Assembly: GCA_037903475.1 (NCBI GenBank)
Contig: JBAJFG010000442.1
Location: forward strand, 1,823,001 to 1,887,000
Source of the DNA: Ancylostoma caninum
Lineage: Eukaryota; Nematoda; Chromadorea; Rhabditida; Ancylostomatidae
Direction of reading: 5' to 3'
Length of the DNA: 64,000 nt
Part shown: piece by piece, positions 12,371 through 24,149 of the stretch
Position numbering within the stretch: the first letter of the stretch is position 1
Layout: each line of letters begins with the position of its first letter
Notes under the pieces: generated by a model
Databases searched by the model: none
Told to the model about the DNA's origin: nothing
Seen by the model: only the letters and a program-made list of their open reading frames with translations
Program-made: the position numbers and the translations under genes

Positions 12371-15240
12371 ACGAAAACCCATTAAATATACGGCGCAATA
12401 GCAGCACTAGTACGATTTTTCCATGCAGAGGAAACTTCTGAGTAAAAGTAACAGAGCTAGGTATAGTGTTCATTCTTCAGATGGTGGAGCTTTGACCTAA
12501 TGACCTGGTTGTTCTTCTTAACTCCTAATAACCGAATATTCAAGATGTTCCGAAGCCAATTTACCCAACATTTTTATCAGTGAGCTCTGTCCATGTTACA
12601 GTTGTCCAGCTGGAAATTGAAGCACATGCTTATTCATGATTTCCGTGATAGGATTTGTACCAGTAATCTGCAGGTGGTCTTGCAACGATGAGCCTGGGGA
12701 TATGGTGTCTCAGAAAGTCCTTCTAGTATCATAGTGATTTTTTTTTAAAATCGATAGCCATTTTTTAGCGAACATTCGAAATTAATCAAAGAATACCCGG
12801 CCATACATAGTCATTCGCTGATGTACAGCCAGGTGCCCTTCTCAGCCAGAAGTGTGAGCGAATGGAAATTTGTTGGGTTGGGAACGTAACTGAGGGCTGT
12901 GGAGAATGCCTTGTACATAATTTTGCGTAGAAAATACTACATATTACACTAAGGGCCAACATTTTCCATAATCAAGGATGGAGGGATTTGTACATGGAGC
13001 TAGGATTTATAAGAGCAATACCAAGCAAACCCACGCAGCATGCCTACTTTTGCATCCTTCATCTTCTAATACCTACATAGTCTACAGGATAGAAAATCAC
13101 TTCAACCATATTTGCTTGCGTGATGAATGTCCCATAAAAGCCAACTTAGGACAATTTCGTTCCAGAACTGGAAGAGAAACTGCCTCTCGGCACCGCGAAA
13201 ATCCTAAATTTTTGATTTTTGGCCTGGATTCTTTTTTTCAAGCCCTGTGCAGATGCGAATTTGCTGGCTTCCTCGCTTTTCTCGACATTTGCACTTTTGT
13301 TTCCCATCGTTAGTGCTGGTGGACGCCATTCTTGCAGAAATTAGGAGGACACTAAATAACACGTGGAAGCCCATTTGTGGCAAGAAGTGTCCTCCATAAA
13401 AGAGCTCGTTATCTCCAAGTTGCGGGAATCCTGGATATCTTGTGTAATAACACATAAATGAACAGAATTCCTGAGGGTGGAATTTGACAAGTAGTTGTCA
13501 CATGGATTCCAGAATCCCAGTCTTCGAACGCCATTAGCAATAGAAGCCAAGTTAAACCTGGCTCATGTACGGAGCGGATACTTTAAATTAGATGAAAGGG
13601 AGTTTCCAGCGCGGGAAATCTCGCTAGGAGGAAAGGAACTTGTGCATACCAACAAATGATCATAGTTTGAATAACATCAAAAAAAGATGGCATATCACGA
13701 AGAAGGGAGAAGAAATGTGATAAAATTACCAACGAAAGTTCTTTTCTCATATGTTTTTTTTCGGTTTTCAAGATCTGACCACGTGTCAAAACCCATTCGA
13801 AAGCTATTTTCTTGCTCGACAAGGATGTATTTCGGATACCTCGAGTTTGTCCGGATCACAACCTGATAAACCCTTAATGAAAAGAAAAAGACGGTGGAAA
13901 AGAACTTGAACGTAGCCCAGCTCCACTGCATAAGTGAGAATAATCAATGGGAAAGACCCGAATAGCATGGCAAACTCGTTTTGCTCCACCACAAGTAAAA
14001 CCTTTCACTACAAAAAAATCAAGGCACCCAAAACCCTCGGGTTTAGGGTTCATTGGCATTGCCCACCCCCACCCTCTTCCCCTCGTACCTTGTGTGCAGT
14101 TTTGTCAAAAAGAAAGACCGACTGCGCGGTTGCAGAGTCGCGGCGGGACCTACCACACCACACACTTGGAGTATGCTCTCTCCGCATCCATCGTTCAGGT
14201 TCTGCAGTCACGGAATCTGTTTATCTTTTTTTTGAGAAGGACTGTACCTTTTCTGCTCCCTCCAAAACCATTCAAATGCCAAAAATTTGTTTATCATAAG
14301 CCTAGAATTTCCATTCTTAGTACGTGCACTTCGCACAAAATTGAATTATCCAGAAAACCATGACAGAAGTAGGTAACAAAGGTAAACGGAGAGAACTTAT
14401 TTGACTTATCAATAGAATGGATATGATAATAAATGAGTATTGTGGCATTCGACTTTTGGGTACATAAGAAGTCCTATACAATTTCCTGCGAGATGTAGTC
14501 ACGAACTAGTACCACAACAGATTTTTCCACAGTGTTCTAGGAACAATCTCAATGCAAGAGAATAAAATATATACTCATATAAAATTAAAGATAAGAAGGG
14601 AAGAAGGTTCAAAAGAAGGGAAGACACTTAGCAACAGAAAATTTCGAAGCATACAATGGAGAAAAAATTAGAAATACAAGGAAAAAGCCACGATTCCTTT
14701 TTACGAAGAATGCATACGAAGAAATAACATAATAAACAAAAAGTATTCAAAAATTAGTATTCAAAAAGTCCCCGTCATCCAGAATATTCAGATCTTGCGA
14801 AAAAATAAAAACGACAAAACAATGAATGATATCAATATTTCTAGTTTGCATCTTTGTCTTCTCTAGAGGCGCATTTGAATAAATAAATCAATGAATAATG
14901 ACGCAAAATTACTGCATATGCTGAGGTTGACAGAAAATGATCTAGAAAATCTTATAGGAGTGCTGTAAAGACAGTTCCATGGCATGAACCAAATGAGTGC
15001 CATGAGTGCTAGACCAGAACACTATTTATCTCAATATGAATCTAATCATCAGAGGAAGAAAGGTAAAAATGAAAAAAATCATCCCAACGCGTTTTCTGGA
15101 AGCCTTTCTCTGGAACAAGCGCAGAGGAGCTCGTCCAAAACATCTATTTGGCCGCTGAGACGTGTATTAATTAAGGCATGCGGAAGAGAGCACACGAATA
15201 ACGACGAGAATAAAACGACGAATAGAAATTTCTAATCAAC
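12371..15240. other. Mostly unassigned; includes a repeat at 14116
   Basis: Apart from the dispersed repeat at 14116-14220, nothing is recognisable. A 138-codon ATG frame (13947, plus) runs through that repeat and is not supported as a gene. Confidence 0.35.
14116..14220 (+). repeat. Dispersed repeat B, copy 1
   Basis: It shares blocks GACCGACTGCGCG, GTCGCGGCGGGACCTAC and CTCTCCGCATCC with 43236-43351, in the same order and orientation, ending in CTGCAGTCACGGAATC. The identity of the family is unknown. Confidence 0.75.
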
Positions 15241-15540
15241 AGTCGCCCATTAATCGCTGTTCAATCGCAGCAGCGATCGCAGCTGCGATTGCTGCTGCCA
15301 CCTAGTGGGAATGGGAAAGACACAGTGGTGTGAAAATGGTAGAGTGAAGGCGATTGTTGACTGGCGCCGGAGGCTGCCGAGCCACCACCACCGCCGCCGC
15401 CGTCTCGGAGATCAATAAGCAGTCGAAGCACGAGTAGATAAAGCCATGGCGCGCGACGCGACGTCAGACGCGACGTCGTCGCAGCGACATCGCAGTCGCT
15501 GCGGCGACTACCACCGACGCTGTAGCCATTACAAACTTAC
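15241..15540. other. GC-rich, CpG-dense island with palindromes
   Basis: This stretch is strongly GC-rich against its AT-rich surroundings. It contains a 30-bp near-perfect palindrome at 15268-15297 (CAGCAGCGATCGCAGCTGCG...) and a GCGACGT-rich block at 15451-15510 with a 13/14 inverted repeat around CGCAGCGAC. It may be a promoter or the core of an unrecognised element. No exon could be placed. Confidence 0.55.
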
Positions 15541-15665
15541 CCAGCAATGTTGCCAATGACTTTTTTCTATGGATTTTGGCCACATTTCACAAGTGACAAA
15601 GAAAGTCTACGAAAAATTGCGGAATTCTCGAGGGAGACGTCAATGCGAAGAGAATAGAAAAAGTT

Positions 15666-15722
15666 AGTGAAAATCCCAAGGAAGAATTGCTGTAAGTGAA
15701 AATCCCAAGGAAGAATTGCTGT
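15666..15722 (+). repeat. Tandem duplication, 29-bp unit
   Basis: Two adjacent identical copies of a unit that starts AGTGAAAATCCCAAGGAAG. Confidence 0.9.
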
Positions 15723-16699
15723 GCAGCTCCAAAAATTTGTTGATCCATCGTCTGCCTCTGTTTGAACAAAGTTAGTTTTGCTAGGGATTCACAGCTCAGC
15801 CAATTGCAACACACCACTGCTGTACTTTACAGTGAATAATTACTGTACACCACCGCGAAAAAATTCTTCTCAATCTATTCCAGGGGGACATTATGCATAG
15901 ATTTTTGACTCTTCTATAGCAATATGCATAAGAACACAAAATTGACTTTTTTTGTAAAATTATAAAAATAGTGACCCATGCAGTTTTTCCTATAATTGAC
16001 CTCTTCATGTGATAACATAAACTTTCACTGAATAGTACTTTAAATAGAACAATTTCGCAATTTTGCCTACCTCATTTCCATGTTACTAAATTGCAGCTAT
16101 TTCAACGGGAATTAATTTTTTTGTACTGTTTCGAAACTACCGTATCAATGGAACGGCTTCATAAATTAATGGATATTTTTTACTTGTAAAATTTGGTGCA
16201 ATAGCCGTAACCGCACCGTTTAACGAGCTGTTTTGGAACAAAAAAAAAAAACAAATTTCTTTGCAATTGTCCAAAATGTCGCAGCTTCTTGGGGCAACTG
16301 TGAGTTACCACAAAGGTAGTTCAAGGAATTCAATAGAGTGACTCGTGAAAAGGGAAACAAAGAAACTGGGTATCTAACGAATATTCAGAGGGTTTTCTGT
16401 ATCATTACAGGTGAGACTTTGTCTGTACATAAGTACGTCTTTCTAGAAACACTACCTCTCATCAACCAGGAGCAAGCACACCATATTGGCTTATTGCGGC
16501 CTGATCCCTGTCAATCTTCTGCCATCTTTTTTTTCATACGATTGCGTTCATGCATTTTTCTTGCACCATGTTTTGTATAGCCTGTTATTCCTTATAAGCT
16601 ACATGTTCTTCATTTTGTTTATGGCTTGTCTTGTGGCGCAGACAATAAATAAATGAATAAAAAAGCATGTATACACATCAATGATCATCCATATACATA
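15723..16699. other. Intergenic; retroposon-like tail near its end
   Basis: AT-rich with no gene seen. Positions 16636-16660 carry GACAATAAATAAATGAATAA after a GGCGCA block, like the tails of LINE or SINE insertions elsewhere in the window. Confidence 0.4.
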
Positions 16700-16953
16700 C
16701 AGTGGACGGCAATGGCGGTGGCCTCGAGAACGACGCAACGCAACCGCGCCGCACGCGCAGGGACCGGTGTCGTCTGCTGTCGGAATGCTATTTCTAGTCG
16801 TTTCTTCCCGATTTGATCAAAATCCTTAAAATCGGGCAGAAAAGCTCTAGACATAGCATAACAGCAGCAGAAAACATCGTCTACGAAGCGGGCGGCGCGG
16901 TTGCGCGGCGTGCTTCTTGAGTCCGCGGATGGGCCACGCATTGACGTCCACTG
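16700..16953. mobile_element. TIR MITE with TA flanks (family C)
   Basis: 254 bp. The left end CAGTGGACGGCAATGGCGG and the right end, read from the other strand, CAGTGGACGTCAATGCGTGG form terminal inverted repeats. TA dinucleotides flank both ends (16698-16699 and 16954-16955). Inside, GCAACCGCGCCGC occurs in both orientations, so much of the element is one imperfect hairpin. TA target sites suggest mobilisation by a Tc1/mariner-type transposase, which is an inference. Confidence 0.8.
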
Positions 16954-16955
16954 TA

Positions 16956-18192
16956 TGCCTCACTAAAAAGCCATACTGAACCAACTTATTAGAATGGTAA
17001 ATTGGAGTTGAACTGTTTCTGTATAAGGTGACATATTTTTTCGTGATAAGTGGAAGTGGCCGTTCATCCCTGTCTGATGTCGTTGCAGTTTTTGGCCTAT
17101 TTATTCATCAAGGAGAGATTTACCTATGGAAATAGGTAGTAGCCCAATACCAGCAATTCTGTGCCACGTGGCAAGTGAGATGGAGCTTTCTATTTTCCCC
17201 TTGACTTCTTTAGTAGTCATTCCGACGAGAAGAGGATAAGCTCTTTAGGAAAGAACTATTTGTGGGAGTTGTTTTGACAAAGTCCCGGTAGATTGGATGG
17301 CTTTACCCATGAAAACAGCCCTAGGGATGATGAGGCTATAATTTTCAACTGTAGACCCTTCAAAAATGAGCGAAAAACAATTTCAAACTTCTGGAAAATC
17401 CAGATGAACTTGTGAAAAAGGGAAAATTACGGCTTTCCATTCGCATAAAACGAGCAGCAAAGGAGAAGCACAGATGTTTTTCAGCCATTCACCCGAACGG
17501 GGGTGGAGACAATTTCCGTTACTCCCGCTAAACGACGTTAGACAAGTTCATTGCACGAAATCCGCTGACGTACGTAGTAAACATTCGCAAAGCGCTTAGC
17601 AACACATGGACAATTCTTAAGCAAAAGCACTGTAAAGCAAGGAGCATCCGTGCAATTGCACTACTCTGACCGAGACAAGCTTTGCGTGTCCGGCTAGCAA
17701 CAAAAAAAAAGCGCTCAAGCTCAAATTTCTCGCAGCTGAGTGAAATTGAAGGGTGGCGATGGCAGTGGAGCAGTAATAGCGAAAAATGCTCGAATTTCAT
17801 CGTGGCTGTATTTCTTATGGCCACGTAGTCATTTCTGCGACTGCACTCTGCCTCACGAAGGACAAATTTCTCCTATACATGACATGCATGTCAAACCGGG
17901 TTCCACACGATAGAAAAAATAAGATTTGTGCCCGTCTATTTTTACATCTCTATTCACAAGAGACCCCAGCAATTGTCCCAGATGGTTGATGAGCCTCAAA
18001 AGGGCAAGGTTTGACTAGTCCGGAAAATACATGCTTTTAGTTTGTTCCTAAATTAGGAACAAAGAAAGGGCGCATGGAATCCGTAATTCCTTAGAAGGGT
18101 GAAGTGATTTCAGGATGATGAGCTAATGAAAAGGTTGCCGTTTGAATCGACTTTTCCTGGAACATAGGCCACTGTGAACAAGATAGTTCCAG
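16956..18192. other. Intergenic, nothing supported
   Basis: A minus-strand ATG frame near 17790 begins with a hydrophobic stretch, but it lacks any splice or domain support. Confidence 0.4.
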
Positions 18193-18243
18193 TAATGAAT
18201 GAATCAATGAATGAATCAATGAATGAATGAATGAATGAATGAA

Positions 18244-18274
<31 letters not shown>

Positions 18275-18376
18275 ATGAATACATACATACATACATACAT
18301 ACATACATACATACATACATACATACATACATACATACATACATACATACATACATACATACATACATACATACAT
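18193..18376. repeat. Compound microsatellite (GAAT)n-(AAAT)n-(ACAT)n
   Basis: GAAT units run to about 18242, AAAT units to about 18276, and ACAT units from about 18280 to 18376. Long open frames read across it are artefacts of the 4-bp unit. Confidence 0.97.
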
Positions 18377-18507
18377 AGACAAATAGATAAATAAATGATT
18401 TTTTATCGTATTTGAAAATACATAGCTTCTTCACAATAAATTTTGAGCCATCGAAAGAAATAACAAGATCTAACCTAATAACAGCTGTGAGCATGAAATA
18501 TATCGGT

Positions 18508-18515
18508 AAATCTAG
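18508..18515. repeat. Target-site duplication, left (AAATCTAG)
   Basis: Identical to 18781-18788 across the hAT-type MITE. Confidence 0.9.
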
Positions 18516-18780
18516 CAGTGGCGGACGCAGAAAGTGGGCGGGAGGGGCGTGGGAAAAAAGTGGGGTCTCCGCCGTTTTGGGGACCCAGTCGGAAAATAAA
18601 ATTAATAAAAATATTAATTATAGTAGTAAATAATTGATAAAAATTATAATAGAAATGATAATGAAAATAAACAATTAAAAATAGACTAACATAAGATTTT
18701 TACATACTTTTATTGTAAAGTAATTTCAGAAATTCGGCGGCCCATTCTCCTCCCCCTCTCCTACCTTGCGTCGGCCACTG
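18516..18780. mobile_element. hAT-type MITE with perfect 8-bp target duplication
   Basis: 265 bp. The left terminus is CAGTGGCGGACGCAGAAAGT; the right terminus, read from the other strand, is CAGTGGCCGACGCAAGGTAG. Both then run into G-rich sequence. AAATCTAG is present exactly on both sides (18508-18515 and 18781-18788). The 8-bp duplication and the CAGTG..CACTG ends are hallmarks of the hAT superfamily. The AT-rich interior encodes nothing, so the element is non-autonomous. A worn copy lies at 9131-9273. Confidence 0.93.
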
Positions 18781-18788
18781 AAATCTAG
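18781..18788. repeat. Target-site duplication, right (AAATCTAG)
   Basis: Identical to 18508-18515. Confidence 0.9.
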
Positions 18789-20337
18789 TGGGAAATTGAA
18801 GAAGAATTCTTAATTTTCCGAAAAATGAATGAAAATTTCCTTCTTAACGTGAAAAGGAGTTGTTACTAGGTTACATCTTTAGGTTACAGTTGTTATTAGG
18901 TTACGTTTTGTTATTTGTCCTGAATGGATCGGAATTTTGGGTCAAGCAACTATTTATTTTCAAGCACGATAAAAAATCACTTGTTTATTTATTTGTTTGA
19001 GGCATTCCCAAAAACTTCTCTTACGTACCTTCACATCTACCACTGTTCTCACATTCCGAAACCATACATACGCAACTACAACGCAGCTTTTATAATACTT
19101 ACTTACTACTTTCTTTGAATACATAAGCAGATCACTGTGGGAACATTGCGTGAGTGAAAAACCGATGCGGCATGGGAGCAGCTTAAGCGGAGAAGGAGAA
19201 CTGCTCTGGGCGCTCATCACTATTTCCGCCCCTTGCCACCAGTACATGGGAGATTAGTGGGCAGCTCAGAGGAATTGACCGACTAATGACGGGATATCAC
19301 ATGCGGAATGGGGCGCCCGTGCTTCTAGAAGGACAGAAAAATTGCTCAGAATCCAGAAACACAGACTTCATGCCCTATATAGGACAAGGGCTGAATAAGT
19401 ATCAACCATCTGAGCCCCTTTTCTTTTGCTGTTTACGACATTTTCATATGAGCCGTTGACGTGAATGCCGTCTAGAATATATTAATAGAAGCACAAGCCA
19501 ACGAGGTAACGTGAAAGATCGGGGAACGTTCTTCTTCTTATTCTGAATTGTTCAGCCATTTTTTGAAAATGTCAGCATGTTTTCGCGATTAAATTTCACC
19601 AATATTTCAATTGAAAGCAAAATTCACTTCTATTCTGTGAAAGAGAGGCAAAAAGAAAATTTTTGTGGCAAAGTTTTCATGTGAAGGTGTTCGGTCGCAC
19701 AGGATTCGTATGGTGAGAAGAAAATGGGCGGTACCACTGTGATGCGATTGGTGCGTCCAAACAACTTTTCCGCCCATTAGTGCCACCTCACCCGATTTGC
19801 TGTATATGCACACATTTAACCGTGAATTAGAGACAATGTGATAAAAATGGATCGAATAGCAGTGGCGGAAGAAGAAATTGGAAGAGAATACGTGAAGAAC
19901 AGTTGAAATCTTGAGGAATAAGTTGATAAAAAAAATCAGTTCCAGACTTGAGTAGTTAAGAAAATAAGCAAGGACGGGAGCCGGTGGGCTGGACTTGATA
20001 GATTGTAGCCATTAATAGTCTCTGAGAGCGCCCACTATCCTGCATAACGCATCAGGCTGAAGATTATGTCACGTTATTATTCAGCGGTTGTACCGCAGAA
20101 TTCCATCATTTGTGTGGAACGATTTTGCTCCATCCCTCTAAGTTACAGCATTTGTGATGATGTCATACTACTGCACCGTCTAGGTTAATAGATTGAGGTT
20201 TATAGAGGATGGAAATTCCAAACGTTATCTATCTATAGGGACGGCGCCGGAGTATGGCATCAAATTCCCCAAATATGCTTTGAGTTCATCACCAGCGTGG
20301 GCGCATAACTCCAAAGACATTTCATAAAGCCCCTCAG
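18789..20337. other. Intergenic, nothing supported
   Basis: Short pieces resembling MITE family D termini (GGGCGGTACC...TGCGATTGGTGC) lie near 19727-19760. No gene seen. Confidence 0.4.
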
Positions 20338-20502
20338 GGTTCTTTCGTTTGCGTACCCTCGAAACTAGGATTGCATATATTCTAAACCTTTTCAACAAAG
20401 AACATCCCACAGGAGCCAGTAGGAAGGTCTCTGAAAAAGTTGCACTTTCATCACGCACTGGTCTTCCGGCAGGAGAAAGCTTTATTCGATTACTTAACAC
20501 AG
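20338..20502 (+). CDS. Candidate internal exon, unknown protein
   Basis: A splice acceptor (AAGCCCCTCAG) precedes 54 open codons, which end at a good donor (CACAG followed by GTATAA). The predicted peptide includes LRTLETRIAYILNLFNKEH and SSRTGLPAGESFIRLLNT. It reads as a plausible soluble helical segment, but I do not recognise the family. The exon enters with two bases of a split codon and leaves in phase 1. No flanking exons in matching phase were found. The minus strand is also open here (91 codons to 20225), so which strand is real, if either, is undecided. Confidence 0.28.
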
Positions 20503-22589
20503 GTATAATCTACACCTGTAGTCCTTGGCATTAGTAAATCTCACCCACTTGGTTATGTAACTGGGCATTTGGAGTCTCTTTCATCGCGGCAGGAGTTCAA
20601 CTTCATTGTTTAAATAGCGTATATATCATTGATTGGTCATTGACACTAAATCCTTATAATAGATTTCAAGAACGGCGCTGCACCTCAACGGCAACAAAGT
20701 TTTAAACCCTTTTCCGGAATTTTTCAACAATTTTCAAGCATAAATCATCCATTTACAGATTGCTACCACAATCATTTTCTGGTTTCGTCGTGAACTGACT
20801 AGACAGTAATCAAAAAGATCCACACTGCGGGATTTTCCCAGCTTCGACATGGTTTTCCAATGTATTGAGTAGGTAGCTTTGTTGGAAAACCTGTCACTTT
20901 TCGACTCTTCAATTCCTTCGCCTTCGCCAGAACCATAAGGGGCCAATCGTAAATCAAACTATTCCATATAGTCACCCTGTTATTTTCCGACTCTTTAGAG
21001 TGCTGCGAGACTTTCTGCCAACCTTTCCATTCTCACCAGCTACTTAGTCCAGAAGAACATTCATCTCAGTCTTCTTGGCGACTCCAGAATCCCATTTATT
21101 CCTCGGAGTATTTCCGTTCTATTTTTGAAGGAGCTCGCATCGGGCAATCAACTGTGCGACCAGATGACAACGGGGGGGGGACCACAATCATGCCACACAA
21201 ACAACAAACATCGCCTTGGATCCTCATTAGGCGAAAGCAAAAGCAAATATCAGGAAGATAGCAAGGCAGTAGCGACGTCGGCAAAACAAAGCCGTATGGA
21301 ACGCGAAAGTCAAGGCGGAGACCGCGATAAATTCCGCGAACTTTAAGGATGGAATTACAGTTCGATGTCAAGCAGGCTAAGCTCTGGAAGTATTTTCATC
21401 TGCCATTGTTCAACGCTATTCGCAAGTTCGCTGCAGAATCTTTGAGAAACGGAATTCTAGAACTTTTCCAATTACTCAATTATTTCAATAATAAAGTTTT
21501 CTGAGCTCTCGGACAGTTTATGTAATAGTGAGTAGCATTAATTTTGAACTTTTCTGAATATTCGGTCCAGCACCGATGTAACTGAATGTCGAGGCGGAGG
21601 TCTCACAACCTGCGTTGCTGGAGAGCTTAAAGAGGAGCCAGGAACAATGGACAACAACAATGGTGAATGAGAAAGGTGATATTCATGAAATCCGTGGATA
21701 CACAGACAATCATAGTGCATGCTGCATGCGGCGCGACATTTGGGTCGAATCTCGAACACTGGATTTTTTACTAAACTTGCTACCTGGGTCGAAAATCTCA
21801 CGGAAGAGGGGGGGGGGGGGCTATCAAAATAATTAAAATTACCTGATGGCCTATGACTTGCAATGAACGAGACCAGCGTTCGCAATACAGCAAGTGCAGT
21901 AGTATTAGTTAGCCATAACACTAGAGCTATCATCCCTTATCCATGTCCAGCCCCCTCCTCCTACTTTCACTTCCACAACGACTGGAAGCTATGTACATCA
22001 ATTGGCGAATTTTTGAATATTTATTTCAGCAACGAATATGATTAGGACCGAATAATTCGTGAGATACCTATCAATTCATTCGAGATTCGAAAATTAGATT
22101 TCAAATAAGCTTATAGTTGGGATGCTAAAAAAAAGAAGGAAGAAATACTTCCTTCCAGGAATGATGAGGAGGCATTTAGATTTTTCTGAACATTTAAATT
22201 CTTCTGATTTGAGTTATTCGATTTTTACTCGGTCCTAAGTATAGCACCGATGTGGAGCAATTGCAGTGTTCGAGCGCATCAACATAGCAGTATCTCAAAC
22301 TTGGTTACCAAACTTAAAACGATGTGCCAGCTCGTCCCACAAATTTATAGCTTCAACCTATAGAAAATGAAAGGAAGCCTGTGCAGGGCTTTTTTTCGGT
22401 TCCGGAGGACTGACATAAAGTGGAGTCTTCATCCGTGATGGAGGAACAACGCGGCAGTAGAGAGACTGATGCCGACCACGGGATCATTTCCGCATTCCAT
22501 CGATTGGTTTCGCCCTGATCATGTTATAGTCGGTTTCAATAAATAAATCACAAATTATTGAAATATAAACAAGGAACAGATGGAAAACG

Positions 22590-22633
22590 GCTCAACTTCC
22601 GTTTCGTGCTTTGCCCTTTTACGGAAGTTGAGC
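22590..22633. repeat. Perfect 13-bp inverted repeat (hairpin)
   Basis: GCTCAACTTCCGT at 22590-22602 pairs with ACGGAAGTTGAGC at 22621-22633, with an 18-nt loop. The role is unknown. Confidence 0.85.
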
Positions 22634-23691
22634 TAAAAGCTAGGACTTCCCTCAGAGCTCATCACTAAGAGAGGCGACATCCCAAGCTTCATTCTAATAT
22701 ATGAATAAAAAACACCAGGCGGTTGCATCTTTTCCCCCTTAGTCGACCAGGTGGTTGGTCTAGGGAGACTAGGAGACTGGGAGCAGAAATAATCTCATTC
22801 TTGGGTAATAAAACCTGATAGTCGGTTCCAGAACTACGGTAATTTTTTCAAGCATGAAATAGCAATATTTCCACAGTAATTAGCTAAAGTTTCAGCTCCA
22901 ATTTGTTGCCCCAAAGTGGCGCATGTTTTAACGATTCCTTTCCTTCTGTAACTAAAGCCTAAAGCTGCATTTCTTGGTAAGGCGAAATACAATTAACTAC
23001 TTTCATTAGAATATGCCCCACATTGCCAAAATCCCCTTTAGTAATTAGGCACTGAATAAAGTTCTCAGATAAACCCATTTACCATCTCTAGCAAGACAAC
23101 AGATGCATGACCAACTCGTGTAGAGTGTGTTCCGAATCTTCCTCACAATTGAACCAGAATTGAATGCTCACTAATGAACTTCTTCAAACGACACGTGATA
23201 TGTCTGGAAAACAGTCTGTAAAACATCGAAAACAGAAAAAACTGCTCTATAATAAACGGTGCTTGCCAGATGTTCAGCTGCAGTTTCAATTCGAAACTTT
23301 TCGGCGCTGCAACAGCTGAACTAGTGAGCTGAGGAACTGAATATTTAGCTGGGATTGTCGAGATATGAAGTGATGTGGATGTGTTACTTATTTCTGCATC
23401 ACTGCCAAACTGGGATGATTATTGGCTCATCTGATTGCCGCAACCTATATTTGTTGCCATGCAACGGAATCGTTGTCCAAACTGAAGTGATGGTAGGGAC
23501 AGTCTTCGAATATGTTGGTAGACCAGGTTATTGATTGGAGATAATCGATATCGGTAAACTTTGACGGTAAATTTCCTAGCGTGATGAAGTTTGGCACTTG
23601 GCATTGCATCTATGCAACATTACCGTCCATTTTTTCTTGCAATATACTTAGAGGTGTGCCCATCCAATTCACACGTTTTGAAAGGAAAGCT

Positions 23692-23728
23692 ATTTATTTA
23701 TTTATTACGCACATAGGCGTGCTAGGTT
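23692..23728 (-). repeat. Retroposon-like 3' tail
   Basis: On the minus strand it reads GCCTATGTGCGTAATAAATA followed by ATAAATAG. The same TATGTGCGT plus AATAAATA tail occurs at 32808-32838 and 53335-53372 on the plus strand, so these look like 3' ends of one retroposon family. Confidence 0.45.
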
Positions 23729-24002
23729 AATAACCGTTGAAAATTAGGAAATACGGGACTTATATAGAAAAAACAGAACATGAACTGGGTTAGAAAGGAA
23801 ATAATGAGCGATAACTGTAGTTGCATAGGTGGAAGTCAGGCAAGCGGCACAAAAGAATATGTATTAATCTATTTCCACATGCATCCAGTAGTTCGGGGTG
23901 TCAACCCTGTTTGACACAACAAGTGCAAGTTAGAATTGAGTAGTAGTTACGTGGATCTAACATAAGCTCAGAGAGGGCACATTGCTTCTGAAACTGCTAT
24001 GT

Positions 24003-24149
24003 TATAGTCTATTCCACTGGAGAAGATAGTTGGGGAAACGCCGCAGAGAAGAAGAGGGCGGGAAAGTGCTCAGAGATTGGAGAGGGTGCAGAGAAAAACA
24101 AGCACCGTGCACGAATACTCAACTATCATCGCTGGTGAAACAGACTATA
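24003..24149. mobile_element. MITE, family A, copy 2 (best preserved)
   Basis: 147 bp. The left end TATAGTCTATTCCACTGGAG and the right end, read from the other strand, TATAGTCTGTTTCACCAGCG (then ATGATAGTTGAGTATT) form roughly 35-bp imperfect terminal inverted repeats. The interior is GA-rich. Related copies lie at 12223 and 50981. No coding capacity. Confidence 0.75.

Larger units (their letters stand above)
20503..24002. other. Unassigned; hairpin and homopolymer tracts
   Basis: It holds G runs near 21173 and 21808-21820, a 13-bp perfect hairpin at 22590-22633, and a minus-oriented AAATAAAT retroposon-like tail at 23692-23728. Open frames near 21125 (plus, hydrophilic), 21615 (plus) and 21933 (minus, 131 codons from an ATG, with a hydrophobic start) have no recognisable domain and are not called. 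Confidence 0.35.

Noticed and set aside
18091..18494. Long Met-Tyr-Val-Cys and Leu-Phe-Ile-Tyr open frames on the minus strand
   Set aside because: Pure translation of the ACAT/AAAT/GAAT microsatellite; no coding signal.
19858..19875. CAGTGGCGGAAG near 19861 and again near 38726 as hAT termini
   Set aside because: Only one end each; no inverted partner or target duplication found nearby.
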